A stretch of DNA of 64,000 nt, taken from Carpediemonas membranifera (lineage: Eukaryota; Fornicata). The translations under genes were made by a program, and so were the position numbers. The stretch lies in NCBI GenBank assembly GCA_019828565.1, contig JAHDYR010000042.1, positions 1 to 64,000 of the forward strand, read 5' to 3'. Below are positions 41,553 to 50,954 of the stretch, one piece after another (position 1 is the first letter of the stretch; each line of letters begins with the position of its first letter). The notes under the pieces were generated by a model. That model had not been told where the DNA came from. It made no database searches and saw only the letters and a list, made by a program, of their open reading frames with translations.

Positions 41553-42098
41553 CTAGTCACGGTCAGCGAGATGGGCCCGGAGCTCCATCAGAAGTTGCCC
41601 AAGCATGTTCACACCGGTTCCACGGGCCCCACAGCCCCAGAAGTAGTCACGCGGAGAATCCTCCACAAGCCACCGTGTGCCCGTCTCGAGCAGGGCGGCG
41701 CGCCACTCATCGTTCTGCTCGGCCTTCATGAGAAGGGCGTCACGCATGACATCTACGCGGCGGGTGTTCCACGTCTCTGTGTCCTCAGAAGACATACGGA
41801 AGCCATGCGGGCCTCCGAGTCTCTTGGCCTCGCGCGGTGTGGCTGCCATTGCGATGGTGAGATGCTCCTCAGACCCATACGGAAACTTGCAAGCTTGGAA
41901 GTAGTGCTCAACAGTGTTATACCGTACAGATCCGTTGCAAGTGAAGCCATAGCTTCCGAAGTTGGAGAATATGCTGTTCTTTGAGTAGAACCAGATGGTC
42001 TCCGCGGAATTCAGCGCTTTCCAATTGCGTTTGTTGTATGCAGTGCTCTTAGTAGTGTCACTCGTCGATTTCACACCCGATGCTGCCTTTTTCGCCAT
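41553..42098 (-). CDS. NADAR (YbiA-like) family protein
   Basis: 181 residues, ATG at 42098. After a ~30-residue basic leader the NADAR domain fills the rest: ETIWFYSKNSIFSNF, TVEHYFQACKF, ATPREAKRLGG, RRVDVMRDALLMKAEQN, and the conserved C-terminal block DSPRDYFWGCGARGTGVNMLG. Relatives are N-glycosidases such as YbiA/RibX that act on riboflavin intermediates, and NADAR proteins that remove ADP-ribose from guanine. Motifs are complete, so it is probably active; substrate unknown. NADAR genes are spread by transfer, and this one lies between the mobile-element region and the host gene block. No intron. Confidence 0.9.
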   Translation of the reverse strand: MAKKAASGVKSTSDTTKSTAYNKRNWKALNSAETIWFYSKNSIFSNFGSYGFTCNGSVRYNTVEHYFQACKFPYGSEEHLTIAMAATPREAKRLGGPHGFRMSSEDTETWNTRRVDVMRDALLMKAEQNDEWRAALLETGTRWLVEDSPRDYFWGCGARGTGVNMLGQLLMELRAHLADRD

Positions 42099-42432
42099 TC
42101 GATGCTTTTCTGTGTCTCATCGGCGAGATCACACCACCAACTGGTCAAATCCGGCAATATAATCAGTCATGGTATTGGCCGAATTCATGTGGCATGTGTG
42201 GTGTGGACCAGCCAGGGTAACTGACGATAGATTGCGCGTTGTGCGCTTCAGCTGGTGTTGGGTTGGGCATCTCCAATGAGCGGCTTTGCTGGAAGACTGG
42301 GCCAAGCCGCGTTTGCTGCCAGTTGCGGTCACAAACAGCATAAATTTTGATCAATCATAGAAATGCTGCTTTATTCTTTGTATCGAATTATACCGGAGAA
42401 AACATAAAAGTGCTGTTATAAAACACAACACA
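42099..42432. other. Intergenic region between NADAR gene and TmcB-like gene
   Basis: 334 bp upstream of the NADAR start and downstream of the TmcB-like stop. No supportable gene or named motif; an AT-rich part near 42340-42425 may hold the 3' processing signal of the TmcB-like gene. Confidence 0.5.
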
Positions 42433-45400
42433 CTACCCCGACTCTGCCCGGGTGACGCCGAGGAAGTCGCCGAGGAGCGTATCTGGGATGATCTGGTCCC
42501 GGGGGATCATGTCGAGCAGACCGGACACCATCTTTTCATCGTCGGAAAGACGGCGGAAAATGGGGTGGAACACCACGCGGTACGAGGCGAGCAGCACGGT
42601 GATACCCAGGAGGAGCAAGGGCACCTGGCCCAGCCAGAAGCCGTAGTGGAACGCGGTGATTGCGTCCGCGACAATGCTCGTGTTCTCGTCATACAGATCG
42701 CCCAGCGGGACGGCCAGCTGGGTCGCCGAGAGGAAGTCCGCGCCCTCCAGCCCGCCGATGCTGATACACTCACCGCTGTACGCCGGGTCGAGCCCGTCCG
42801 CGGAGTAGCGGAAGGATGCGAGCACCTCTCTCGGGGTGGCACCGAACGTGCTGTTGTCGAGCGTGCGGTCGTCGGTGCGGTCACCCGAGACGCCTGTGAC
42901 CGACAGGAATAGGTCGAAGTCGTTGAGCTGCTGAGTCAGGTCCCGGATGGCGTCCATTGACTCGGCGGCAGCGACATAGCCGTGGTTGCTAAGAGACGGT
43001 TTGGTCGCGATGTCGAAGAGGCGAGACGCCGCGTCGAACAGGTATGCTGCCCGCGATGCCTCGTCCGCAATGAGGACGGTCCTCGACACTGGGAAGTAGA
43101 GCAGGCCGGTGTAGGCGATGAAGAGGGACAGCACCACGGCGATCACCCAGAGCGTGCTCGTGGAGATGCGTCGGAACTTCAGGATGCGGGGCAGCTCGAG
43201 ATGCTGGCGGACGACGTTGATCTTCTGCAGTGCTGGGGGCGTGGCGATCTGGAGGACGAAGCGGCAGAACATGTAGTAGGTGCAGATTACGGCGCACACG
43301 AAGCCGATGAAGACGCCGATGAGCATGATGACCTCAGTGCCCTGGGTGTCAACGATGTCGTTCGAGTAGGCTGAGAACATGTCACGGAGCGAATCTAGCT
43401 CCGATCGCATTGAATCAATAAGATATTCGAACTTATCATCGAACAAAAGGGATCTTGAGAGCGCAGCCTGCGTGTCACTGCTGAGCGTCGCGTCGTACGT
43501 CGAGTTGTGGTACACCGCCCGGCCCGGGAAGCTGAGCAGGTCCGACGCGTAGCCAGGCTCCGCTGCCCCGTCGTACTCGTAGTTATGCAGGGATGGGGCG
43601 ACAGTTGCGGGGACGGCGGCTGCCCAGATGCCGAGCTGCGCGGACACCCTCGTGAGGTTGACCATCGCCGTCCAGTGGGAGCGGAAGGAGGCGACGGTAG
43701 CTGTAAACTGCTCGTCGACGTCGTCGTCGACGAGCACAAAGAGGGTTGGGTCGACTGCGATGGCATCCTCAACTTCTTCGAGCCGGGCGGTCTCGAAGTG
43801 CTGCGAGAAGAGGCGGGATGCCCTGAGCACCCCGCGGAGGGCGACGCTGAAGTCCGAGGCATCGGACAGAAAGTCGTGCTTGACCTGGCTCTGGTCGTTC
43901 AGTGTCAGCGTCCGGGTCCCGATGTTGTCGGCGACGAAGTTGAGGGCGACTGAGAGGCAGAGGAGGATGATGATCATGATGAAGACGTTGAGGAAGAGGT
44001 TCTTCCCCAGGGCGTTCATCCGCCCCAGGAAGGACTTGTCTTGGCTGATCGCCGCGATCTTCTGCTCGTTGCCCTCAAAGATCGTTGTTGCCTCGGATGC
44101 GTCCCGCATGAGAGAGCTGAGCCCGACACTGAAGGCGTTCGTGCCGGACCGCGTGCTGCGGGCGATCGATACGACGCTGAAGGCAGGCGAGTGGGCGGAG
44201 TCGACGCTCATGACGTCGGGCGATCGTGTCTGCGACCTCAGTGACAGCAGCGAGGCCCGTGAGCGTGAAACGACGTCTGCCCGGTCTAGTGCTTTCCGCA
44301 GCGAGTCCGTACTCTCGCCGAGGGCGACGATGGCCGGGTGCCGGACGACCTCGCCGTTCATCGCGTCGAGACCGAGCCGGTACATCTCGCGGATGACGTC
44401 GAGCCGGTTGATGTCGACGACCTTCATGCGGAGGTTGATGAATAGCCCGACGACGAGGATGGCGGTGGCGAGGATGCGGAGGACGAGCAGCGTGGTGAGG
44501 GTGTAGCCCTGCACCTTGAGCACCGTGGCCTGCTCAGTCACGAGGGTCGACACCTCGGCTGTCGACCGGGCCAGCACGAACGTGCGCACGTCTAGGATGC
44601 CCGCCGTCGAGCCCGTCTTGAGCGCCCAGTACTTGTCATCTGCGATCACTGCCCGCGCGATCTCGATCTTGTCCGCCGGGTCGAGGGCCAGGTCCGCCGC
44701 GCTGTCGCTGTAGTAGCCCCACTTGGCTCGGTCGGGCCCGTACACCGCCCGGTCGGCCTGGTACGCCGTCTCCGCGGTGAGGTTGTAGGACCAGCCCGTC
44801 AGCTGGCAGCGGGACTCGGTACCCAGGCCCCAGGCCGACCGGGACAGCAGGATGCTGTTGGCCTCGAGGTAGGCCAGGGACCGCTCGGAGTTGAGCGCTG
44901 CGACCAGACCATCGTGGGTCGACCCGAGGTCGGACGCCGCGAGGGTGAGGGCATCAACCACGTCGGCCGTGCTGCTGTTGATCGCCCAGTAGTCCTGCTC
45001 CGTCTTCAGATAGCGGCCGTGGGCGACCCGCATGGCGTCCCAGGTTCGGGAGTCAAGGAGGTCCTGGAGCTCATCAATGACGAGCACCGTCTTGTCTGCC
45101 TCATCAAATGATGACCTGAGCTGGGGGTAGAGGTAGATGATGTACGATGACGTGCACACCAGCACGCAGATGATGCCGACGCCCACCGCCAGCATGGTCA
45201 CCAAGACCACCCAGATCAGCCGCAGCCGGAAGTGGAGCTTGCTGTGCATGCCGGCGAGGTCGGTGACGATCTCTGCGAGGTCGACGCCGTTGTCGTCCTT
45301 CATGAGCACGTACGCCTGGCTGTCCGTGTCCGTGCTGATGCGGAGGCTCTCGCCCTCGTCGTCGTCGTCGAAGTCGTCGAACTCCTGGTCTTCATCTCGG

Positions 45401-48333
45401 TCGAAGTCGAGCGTCGACTTGCCCAGGGTGGCCGTGTTGAGAAACGAGTCCTGGAACTGCTGTGAGCCCATGCTGGGCGTCTGGAACGAGATCACTCGCC
45501 GCTCGAGGGCTGCCTTTGTCAGGGACCCGTTGAGGCGCTTTCGTTTCGTCGTGACGTTGGTGACATTGACGAGGTGCCGCACGAGTCTCGCGGGCACATG
45601 CAGGAAGATGTTGAAGTGCTCCTCATGGTAGCGGCGGACGGCGACGAAAGACTTCTTGAGGACGAAGATCTGCAGCAGGAGAACCACCGTCACAGTGATA
45701 CCCCAGATAACCGCGAACGTGCCAACCACAATGTACCAGAATACACTCAGCGTGCTGCCTATCGAGTCGGCGACACATTCCATCGCCACCCGGAACGATA
45801 CGGCGCTGTTCGCGAGGGCCAGGTGGGCGCTGCGTGTGTCCCCGGCGGCGGCCTCCCGGAGCTGGATGAGAAGCGTCTGTCCGAGGTCGATGGGGCTGGC
45901 GCTGTCGTACTGCACGACCGCGGGGACGGTGGCGGCCAGCCCGGCTCGGAACACCCAGGCGTCGTTGATGGCGTCGAAGACATCGGTGGCGAGGAAGCCG
46001 AGGATTGTCACGTCGAGGGCGTCCATCGCGCCGAGGGCGTCGCTGAGGGTGTTAATGGCACCACCCGGGTCTGCCATCTCGGCCGTGTCGAAGCCGTCGT
46101 AGTTCTCGGAGATTGCCATGGTCAGGAACGTAGCCCGGGCTGCTGCAACCTGTCCTGCAGCGATGGTCCGTTGCAGGGCGAGCAGACGGAAGTAGAAGAT
46201 GTTGGCGAGCTGGAAAAAGATGGAAGCGAAGAGGAAAAGCCCGGTCAGCACCAGCATCAGCGCGCACACGTTCCGCCGCAGCTTCCGCACCGTGGGGCTC
46301 TGCGAGTTCGACACGTGCAGCGTCAGGACATCGCTGACAGTCATGGCAGCCCGCACGGTCGTCGCCGTCGCGTTGGACTGGCTCTCGCTGGCGTGTGACT
46401 CGTCGTCGGACAGGTCCCTGTTCTCGAGGGCGATCTGGTCGGCGATCTCTCTCAGTCGGTCGGCGGTCTCGTTCTCCCGCTTGACGTTAGTCAGGAACTC
46501 GGCGTAGTGCTTGATCAGGTGGACGCGGCGGGGGAATGCCCGCAGCACCTCGATGAACAGATGATCCGCCTGGGACGACTGGGCGTAGATGTTCTCGGCC
46601 ACCCGAGCCAGGTCCTCCGCCCGAGGGTTCTTCGAGTCGAGGGAGCGCCAGAACTGGTGGATGGACCTCCTGGCGCCCTGGGCCAGCACCTTGGCCTGTC
46701 GCTCCTTGTTGTGGAGGTCGGCAAGTTCATCCGAGGTGAAGCCGGTCTCCTGCCGTTGCCGTAGCCTGTTGGCCTCACATCGTACGGCCGTGAGCATCAT
46801 CATCCCCGCCGTCGACATGCCCCTGAGCACACCCCGCTCGATGAGACGGGGGATCTGGCCGATGTCGAACAGGGCGGCGTCGTGATTGGCGTCAATGTGG
46901 ATTGAGAACAGAACGAGCGTTATCCTGTCCCTCGAGGACCTTGTCCTGGCCGCCGCAGTCTGTGTGATCCGGAAGAGGTGAGCGATGAGGGTTGCCTTGG
47001 TCTTGTCCGCTCTGGCCGTGGGTGAGGTCACCGAGAGCATGTCAAAGCGGTCCGAGTTGTGCTTGATACGTGCCCGGAACAGGCGATGCGTCTGGACCTG
47101 CAGGTAGACGTAGTGCGCGACGGTGATGTTGCCCCAGTCGGGCGGTAGCTCGTCCTGCTCGAGCGGGATGATGCTGGACGCGTGGTGGTGCGACCGGTTG
47201 TCGAGCTTGAGCACACCGCTCGGCACCCTGCTGAGCGACGAGTGGTCGAGGGGCACTGGCCGGCCGTGCTTGCCGAAGAGCAGATGAAGGAGGAATACCT
47301 TGGTCCCCGCGACGAAGACCGCGCAGATGACGGTGGCGACGACGGCGACTGGGACGAGACTAATGAAATAAACGGAGATGGGCGCGACGAAGCATGGCAT
47401 GAGGACAGTGATGAGGCTCCATAACCAGCGGAGGAGGCTGGCGTGGGGCGGGAAGATGATGAGCCCGACCAGCGCAGCGAACGAGAGAAAGCAGATGGCC
47501 ACGGCGGGTACGTACGCCGAGAGAGACAGCCCCAGCCCAGCGGCGGCCGTGGTGTTGATCACGGTCACTGCGACTGACAGGAGGGGCTGGACGAAGATCG
47601 CAAGGGTAGGGAAGTCCACAAAGCGCACAGAGGTCGAGGACACAGTCTCGCTGAAGTGCACGAGGCCGGAGAAGAGCGTGAATGCGACGAGCACGGCAAG
47701 CCCAACCCGCCCGAGCCCCGTCACCAGTGTATTGAGGTACCAGGCAAACGAGGGCGCCGTCAGATCAGCAAGCGTCCCGCCTTCCTTCAGCAGCGGCGCC
47801 GCGAGGACCTGTGCGGCCGGGATGAGGAGGGGGCCGACGAGGACGCGGATCAGCGTGTCCAGGAGGGATACACGGCGTTTGGACCGGCCATTTCTGTTCA
47901 GTATGAGCTCTACGCATAGCCAGGCAAGCAGAAATAGGATTGCAATGCTCACCCCCGCACACGCCGCGACGACTGCAGTTGTGTTGGATCCAATGTACGT
48001 GAGGGGTAGAAAAAAGCGAAACGCCCAGAACAGATAGCTAGAGTCGTTATGAATGGCCGGGGAAAGGGCAATACCGAGCAGTTCGAGGGGAATTGGGGTG
48101 TTCAGTAACCGATAGAGCCTACGCCACTTCCACTGGCGAGATCGTACAGTAGAAACATGAAAACACATGCGTTTTTGAAGTATGTTCATGTCTAATGGGG
48201 CCAGAAAACCGATTGCACCAGTCTGTGGGCCTCTAGAGGCAGAATGCCGCGAAGTTGAGGCAACGGAGCGTGCAACGTGCGGAGAATCCGTACCATCAGA
48301 GCGTCTGGAGGATAGATTAGAGAATTGATACAT
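42433..48333 (-). CDS. Giant multi-span membrane protein, TmcB-like
   Basis: About 1,966 residues from the first in-frame ATG (48333); the frame is open to 48402, and a start at 48195 (MNILQKRMCF) is possible. An N-terminal block of about ten hydrophobic spans (LTYIGSNTTAVVAACAGVSI to KVFLLHLLFGKHG) is followed by a soluble helical segment containing IHQFWRSLDSKNPRAEDLA and FIEVLRAFPRRVHLIKHYAE. That FW...L...P....L..YA.FL pattern is a hallmark of TmcB/TmcC-type proteins of ciliates and other protists. The rest alternates pairs of membrane spans with large, probably extracellular, helical loops, repeated about four times, like chemoreceptor-style sensor modules. Function unknown; a surface sensor or mechanosensor is plausible. 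No intron seen over 5.9 kb. Confidence 0.8.
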   Translation of the reverse strand: MYQFSNLSSRRSDGTDSPHVARSVASTSRHSASRGPQTGAIGFLAPLDMNILQKRMCFHVSTVRSRQWKWRRLYRLLNTPIPLELLGIALSPAIHNDSSYLFWAFRFFLPLTYIGSNTTAVVAACAGVSIAILFLLAWLCVELILNRNGRSKRRVSLLDTLIRVLVGPLLIPAAQVLAAPLLKEGGTLADLTAPSFAWYLNTLVTGLGRVGLAVLVAFTLFSGLVHFSETVSSTSVRFVDFPTLAIFVQPLLSVAVTVINTTAAAGLGLSLSAYVPAVAICFLSFAALVGLIIFPPHASLLRWLWSLITVLMPCFVAPISVYFISLVPVAVVATVICAVFVAGTKVFLLHLLFGKHGRPVPLDHSSLSRVPSGVLKLDNRSHHHASSIIPLEQDELPPDWGNITVAHYVYLQVQTHRLFRARIKHNSDRFDMLSVTSPTARADKTKATLIAHLFRITQTAAARTRSSRDRITLVLFSIHIDANHDAALFDIGQIPRLIERGVLRGMSTAGMMMLTAVRCEANRLRQRQETGFTSDELADLHNKERQAKVLAQGARRSIHQFWRSLDSKNPRAEDLARVAENIYAQSSQADHLFIEVLRAFPRRVHLIKHYAEFLTNVKRENETADRLREIADQIALENRDLSDDESHASESQSNATATTVRAAMTVSDVLTLHVSNSQSPTVRKLRRNVCALMLVLTGLFLFASIFFQLANIFYFRLLALQRTIAAGQVAAARATFLTMAISENYDGFDTAEMADPGGAINTLSDALGAMDALDVTILGFLATDVFDAINDAWVFRAGLAATVPAVVQYDSASPIDLGQTLLIQLREAAAGDTRSAHLALANSAVSFRVAMECVADSIGSTLSVFWYIVVGTFAVIWGITVTVVLLLQIFVLKKSFVAVRRYHEEHFNIFLHVPARLVRHLVNVTNVTTKRKRLNGSLTKAALERRVISFQTPSMGSQQFQDSFLNTATLGKSTLDFDRDEDQEFDDFDDDDEGESLRISTDTDSQAYVLMKDDNGVDLAEIVTDLAGMHSKLHFRLRLIWVVLVTMLAVGVGIICVLVCTSSYIIYLYPQLRSSFDEADKTVLVIDELQDLLDSRTWDAMRVAHGRYLKTEQDYWAINSSTADVVDALTLAASDLGSTHDGLVAALNSERSLAYLEANSILLSRSAWGLGTESRCQLTGWSYNLTAETAYQADRAVYGPDRAKWGYYSDSAADLALDPADKIEIARAVIADDKYWALKTGSTAGILDVRTFVLARSTAEVSTLVTEQATVLKVQGYTLTTLLVLRILATAILVVGLFINLRMKVVDINRLDVIREMYRLGLDAMNGEVVRHPAIVALGESTDSLRKALDRADVVSRSRASLLSLRSQTRSPDVMSVDSAHSPAFSVVSIARSTRSGTNAFSVGLSSLMRDASEATTIFEGNEQKIAAISQDKSFLGRMNALGKNLFLNVFIMIIILLCLSVALNFVADNIGTRTLTLNDQSQVKHDFLSDASDFSVALRGVLRASRLFSQHFETARLEEVEDAIAVDPTLFVLVDDDVDEQFTATVASFRSHWTAMVNLTRVSAQLGIWAAAVPATVAPSLHNYEYDGAAEPGYASDLLSFPGRAVYHNSTYDATLSSDTQAALSRSLLFDDKFEYLIDSMRSELDSLRDMFSAYSNDIVDTQGTEVIMLIGVFIGFVCAVICTYYMFCRFVLQIATPPALQKINVVRQHLELPRILKFRRISTSTLWVIAVVLSLFIAYTGLLYFPVSRTVLIADEASRAAYLFDAASRLFDIATKPSLSNHGYVAAAESMDAIRDLTQQLNDFDLFLSVTGVSGDRTDDRTLDNSTFGATPREVLASFRYSADGLDPAYSGECISIGGLEGADFLSATQLAVPLGDLYDENTSIVADAITAFHYGFWLGQVPLLLLGITVLLASYRVVFHPIFRRLSDDEKMVSGLLDMIPRDQIIPDTLLGDFLGVTRAESG

Positions 48334-48694
48334 CCAGAGTGAGCTCAGTGCGGAGAGTACAGCTCCAGCCCTCTTTCGGCAATATGAATATGATGAATTC
48401 AAGCATGATCACCCTCGCCAGGCTGACTAGGCCTCTCTCGCCGGCTTTTCGGTAGCCAATGCCAACTTCATCCGGTTATTGAGCGTTTCGATGGTACAAG
48501 CTGAGGTTTTGCGCCAGTTCTGGTCTTACATGCCTGTCGACCGCGCCAGGGCGCGAACAATAATAAAACGGGTCGTGGGGGCTATAACCATTCCAGTGTC
48601 CTGCCATGTACACATGGTGACACTTATAGGGCCGAGCTTTCGTCGATACTGGATTGTGTTGGAAAAAAGCTGGCAACGAGCAGAAAAGCCCGAA

Positions 48695-49038
48695 ATGACT
48701 GATACGACGAACGCCACCGTTGTATTCCATGGCGAAGATCACACACTTGGGAATGCTCTGAGATACTGCCTTGCGAGAGAGTTTGTTGCGGCTTATTTCC
48801 CTTATTCAGCGAAGAGGTTGATTTCGCCGGCTACACAGTTCCCCACCCCGCAGAAAGCCGAATGGTTGTTAGAATTCAGACCAATGGTACGTTTCCATGT
48901 TGATCATCTCACACATGCATCCCAGCAGCGACGGCGCTCCACCGGGCAGCAGATACGCTCGAGAACATTGCGGACGACATTCTAGACAAGTTTAATACGG
49001 CGCTGAACGACTTTGAGGAGGACGAGGACGCCTTCTGA
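48695..49038 (+). CDS. RPAC2: RNA polymerase I/III subunit RPAC2 (AC19), three exons
   Basis: Exons 48695-48780, 48810-48886 and 48926-49038 give 91 residues. Exon 1 reads FHGEDHTLGNALRYCLA, exon 2 VDFAGYTVPHPAESRM then RIQTN, exon 3 ends LNDFEEDEDAF. This matches the bacterial-alpha-like fold of AC19/RPAC2 over its whole length, with the D-H-T-L-G-N signature that pairs with AC40. Introns are 29 nt (GTTTGTT...TTCAG) and 39 nt (GTACGT...CCCAG). The unspliced frame is open but lacks the VDFAGY..HP core, so splicing is needed. The gene is divergent from the TmcB-like gene. Confidence 0.93.
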
Positions 49039-49214
49039 GGTGAACATGATATGAACATCTAAATTTTGCGGACAATGATGGCATCCCCCCGAGGAAGACC
49101 AGACCCATAAAGATGAGAAGCCGATGAGCGTAATCAAACACGGCAGGGACGCACTGGCTCGGAGCAGTGCCGACCGTCCAGCCGACTCAGGCGCAGTCGG
49201 CAGTAGTAACGACG

Positions 49215-50012
49215 ATGGACTTGCCGCCAACAAAGGGAAGAGTCCGCGTGGTGTCCTCTGTAGGGACCTTTCACATCAATTTATTTCCCGTACATGCGCC
49301 CAAGGCGTGTAGGAACTTTCTCGGTCTCTGTTTGCGGCACTACTACGATGGATGCCCTGTGTGGCGTGTGATCAAGGACCAATTCTTGCAGACCGGCGAC
49401 CCTACGGGCGAAGGAACCGGTGGAATTGCCTTCGAGGACCCCATTGAGACCGAGCCCCATCCCCGACTCAAGTTCAAGGCCGCTGGCCTCGTCTGCACCG
49501 CCGGCGAGGACAACATGCACGAGAGCCAATTCATGATCACTCTTGGTGCCATGAAATCGCTCCAGGGCCGCCAGACCATCTTCGGCGTGGTCTCACCCGA
49601 GTCTATTGGCGTGCTGCAGGCGATGAGCAGCGTCGACGTTGACGATGATGGTCGGCCGGCCAACCCGCCGGTCATCCTGAGTATCGATGTGGTGGACAAC
49701 CCGATGCCCGAGCTGGGGGCGGCAGGGTTGGATGCCGAGCTCAAGGAGGATGTGGCTGAGCCCGACGCCGAGGCACAAGACAGCGTCGTCGTCAGAATCA
49801 CGGGCCAGGTCGATGTCGACTTCGCAGCGATTGAGCCGCTGGCCAAGCGGAGGCGGCACAAGAGGAAGAAGGTTGTCCTGCCCCAGCCGGAAGAGGAGAA
49901 GCCAGCGCCGGAAGCAGTGGAGGGAGGCAATGAGACGACCCCGGCAGATCCGGTCGTACCCAAGGCCAAGACGAAGCTTGGTAGACTCAAGCGCCTGACC
50001 GCCAAGAAGTGA
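49215..50012 (+). CDS. CWC27: Cwc27-type cyclophilin (spliceosome-associated PPIase)
   Basis: ATG at 49215 gives 265 residues. PPTKGRVRVVSSVGTFHINL, APKACRNFLGLC, YYDGCPVWRVIKDQFLQTGD, SQFMITLGAM and TIFGVV define a cyclophilin domain in residues 1 to about 170; the catalytic Arg (WRVI) is kept. The PPTKGRV start and APKACRNF box are typical of CWC27/SDCCAG10, which joins the activated spliceosome. The C-terminal ~95 residues are charged with a basic KRRRHKRKK stretch and end in KTKLGRLKRL. No intron. Confidence 0.85.
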   Translation: MDLPPTKGRVRVVSSVGTFHINLFPVHAPKACRNFLGLCLRHYYDGCPVWRVIKDQFLQTGDPTGEGTGGIAFEDPIETEPHPRLKFKAAGLVCTAGEDNMHESQFMITLGAMKSLQGRQTIFGVVSPESIGVLQAMSSVDVDDDGRPANPPVILSIDVVDNPMPELGAAGLDAELKEDVAEPDAEAQDSVVVRITGQVDVDFAAIEPLAKRRRHKRKKVVLPQPEEEKPAPEAVEGGNETTPADPVVPKAKTKLGRLKRLTAKK

Positions 50013-50113
50013 GCAGCGCATCCGAGGCAAGGAAACAACATCGGCACCCCAGCACATAAAGCCCAGTCCCTCGGCCCAACATTTACGAATTTACTCGATT
50101 GTATCACTCCCGC

Positions 50114-50800
50114 CTACTCGAGCGCGTTGTTGAGGTGGCGCACGACGGTGTCGATGAACTGGTCGTTGTTGAGCATCGCCGACAGCATCGCCCGCACCTT
50201 CTCCCTCGAGTACGGCACCCCCTGCGGGCCCGGGGTGTGGAGCAGCCCTTCCATGACCCGCGTCACAGCCTCCTCCCCTCCTCGGGTCGGCGTCACCGTG
50301 ATCATCGGGCCGTGGGGCGAAGCTGCGGGCCCCCCTCTACTTCCGGTCGACCCGCCGTGCCGCGTCATCATTGGAGTCAGTGGTTGCGGGATGGCGCTCG
50401 GCGTGGGCTGAGAGAGGATGCTCTTTAGCTGCTCGCCGATCACAGCCTTCTCCTCGTTATTGAAGAACCAGAAGCCGTGTGTCTTGACGGCGCCCTGTCC
50501 GGTCACTCTGATGAAGATGTAGTTGTCGTCCCGTACTTCGGCCATGACGCCGGGCTGGATGGGAAGCACGAAGTGCTGAGCTGAAGCCCGATTCAGGATA
50601 ATCAGGCAGTATTTCGGATCGGATTGCCGCTCGCAGATGAATAAGGCACCCTCATAGCCGTTTGTCGTTGGTTTCACCCATTGCTTCGTTCTTGCGTCGT
50701 AGCTGTAATAAACGGTGCTTTGAGCAACGCTAAGATATCGTTCAATGCTAGAATCTACACGTCTGAGAGACTTTAGCGTCAAGCGCTCATGGTCATTCAT
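50114..50800 (-). CDS. DCP1: mRNA-decapping enzyme subunit 1
   Basis: 228 residues. EVH1-like domain (residues 1 to about 135): LTLKSLRRVDSSIERYL, STVYYSYDARTKQWVK, GALFICERQSDPKYCLIILN, and HGFWFFNNEEKAVIGEQL. A Pro/Gly/Ser linker is followed by a short C-terminal helix region REKVRAMLSAMLNNDQFIDT similar to the DCP1 trimerisation domain. It partners DCP2 in cytoplasmic cap removal. No intron. Its start codon is about 155 bp from that of GLE1, on the other strand, so the two genes share a promoter region. Confidence 0.9.
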   Translation of the reverse strand: MNDHERLTLKSLRRVDSSIERYLSVAQSTVYYSYDARTKQWVKPTTNGYEGALFICERQSDPKYCLIILNRASAQHFVLPIQPGVMAEVRDDNYIFIRVTGQGAVKTHGFWFFNNEEKAVIGEQLKSILSQPTPSAIPQPLTPMMTRHGGSTGSRGGPAASPHGPMITVTPTRGGEEAVTRVMEGLLHTPGPQGVPYSREKVRAMLSAMLNNDQFIDTVVRHLNNALE

Positions 50801-50920
50801 GGCAAGGCGTGCGTCTCAAACGTTGGGCAAAAGTGCTCCCCCCAAAGCTCAGACACATGCCACTGAGTGTCTGCCACCGTACGTCTTCACTTGTGGCAGT
50901 AGTCAATCCTGCCTTTACGG

Positions 50921-50929
50921 TGCACTTTA
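50921..50929 (+). promoter_or_regulatory. TGCACTTTA motif upstream of GLE1
   Basis: The same 9-mer, in the orientation of transcription, precedes the start codons of the kinase at 14382 (motif 14412-14420) and the small ORF at 29477 (motif 29488-29496). It also occurs at 12712-12720 with its inverted copy near 19863, and at about 41395-41403. A core promoter element is the inferred role. Confidence 0.35.
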
Positions 50930-50954
50930 TGTCAGGGCGGAGCGATTTGCTCAA

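Noticed and set aside
43628-44506. Plus-strand 292-residue ORF inside the TmcB-like gene, and similar ones at 45574-46398 and 47378-48037
   Set aside because: Antisense shadows of a GC-rich long gene; no family pattern.
48479-48985. Unspliced 168-residue reading frame over the RPAC2 gene
   Set aside because: It loses the VDFAGY...HP and RIQTN core and ends in Arg-rich nonsense; the spliced three-exon model restores the family end to end.
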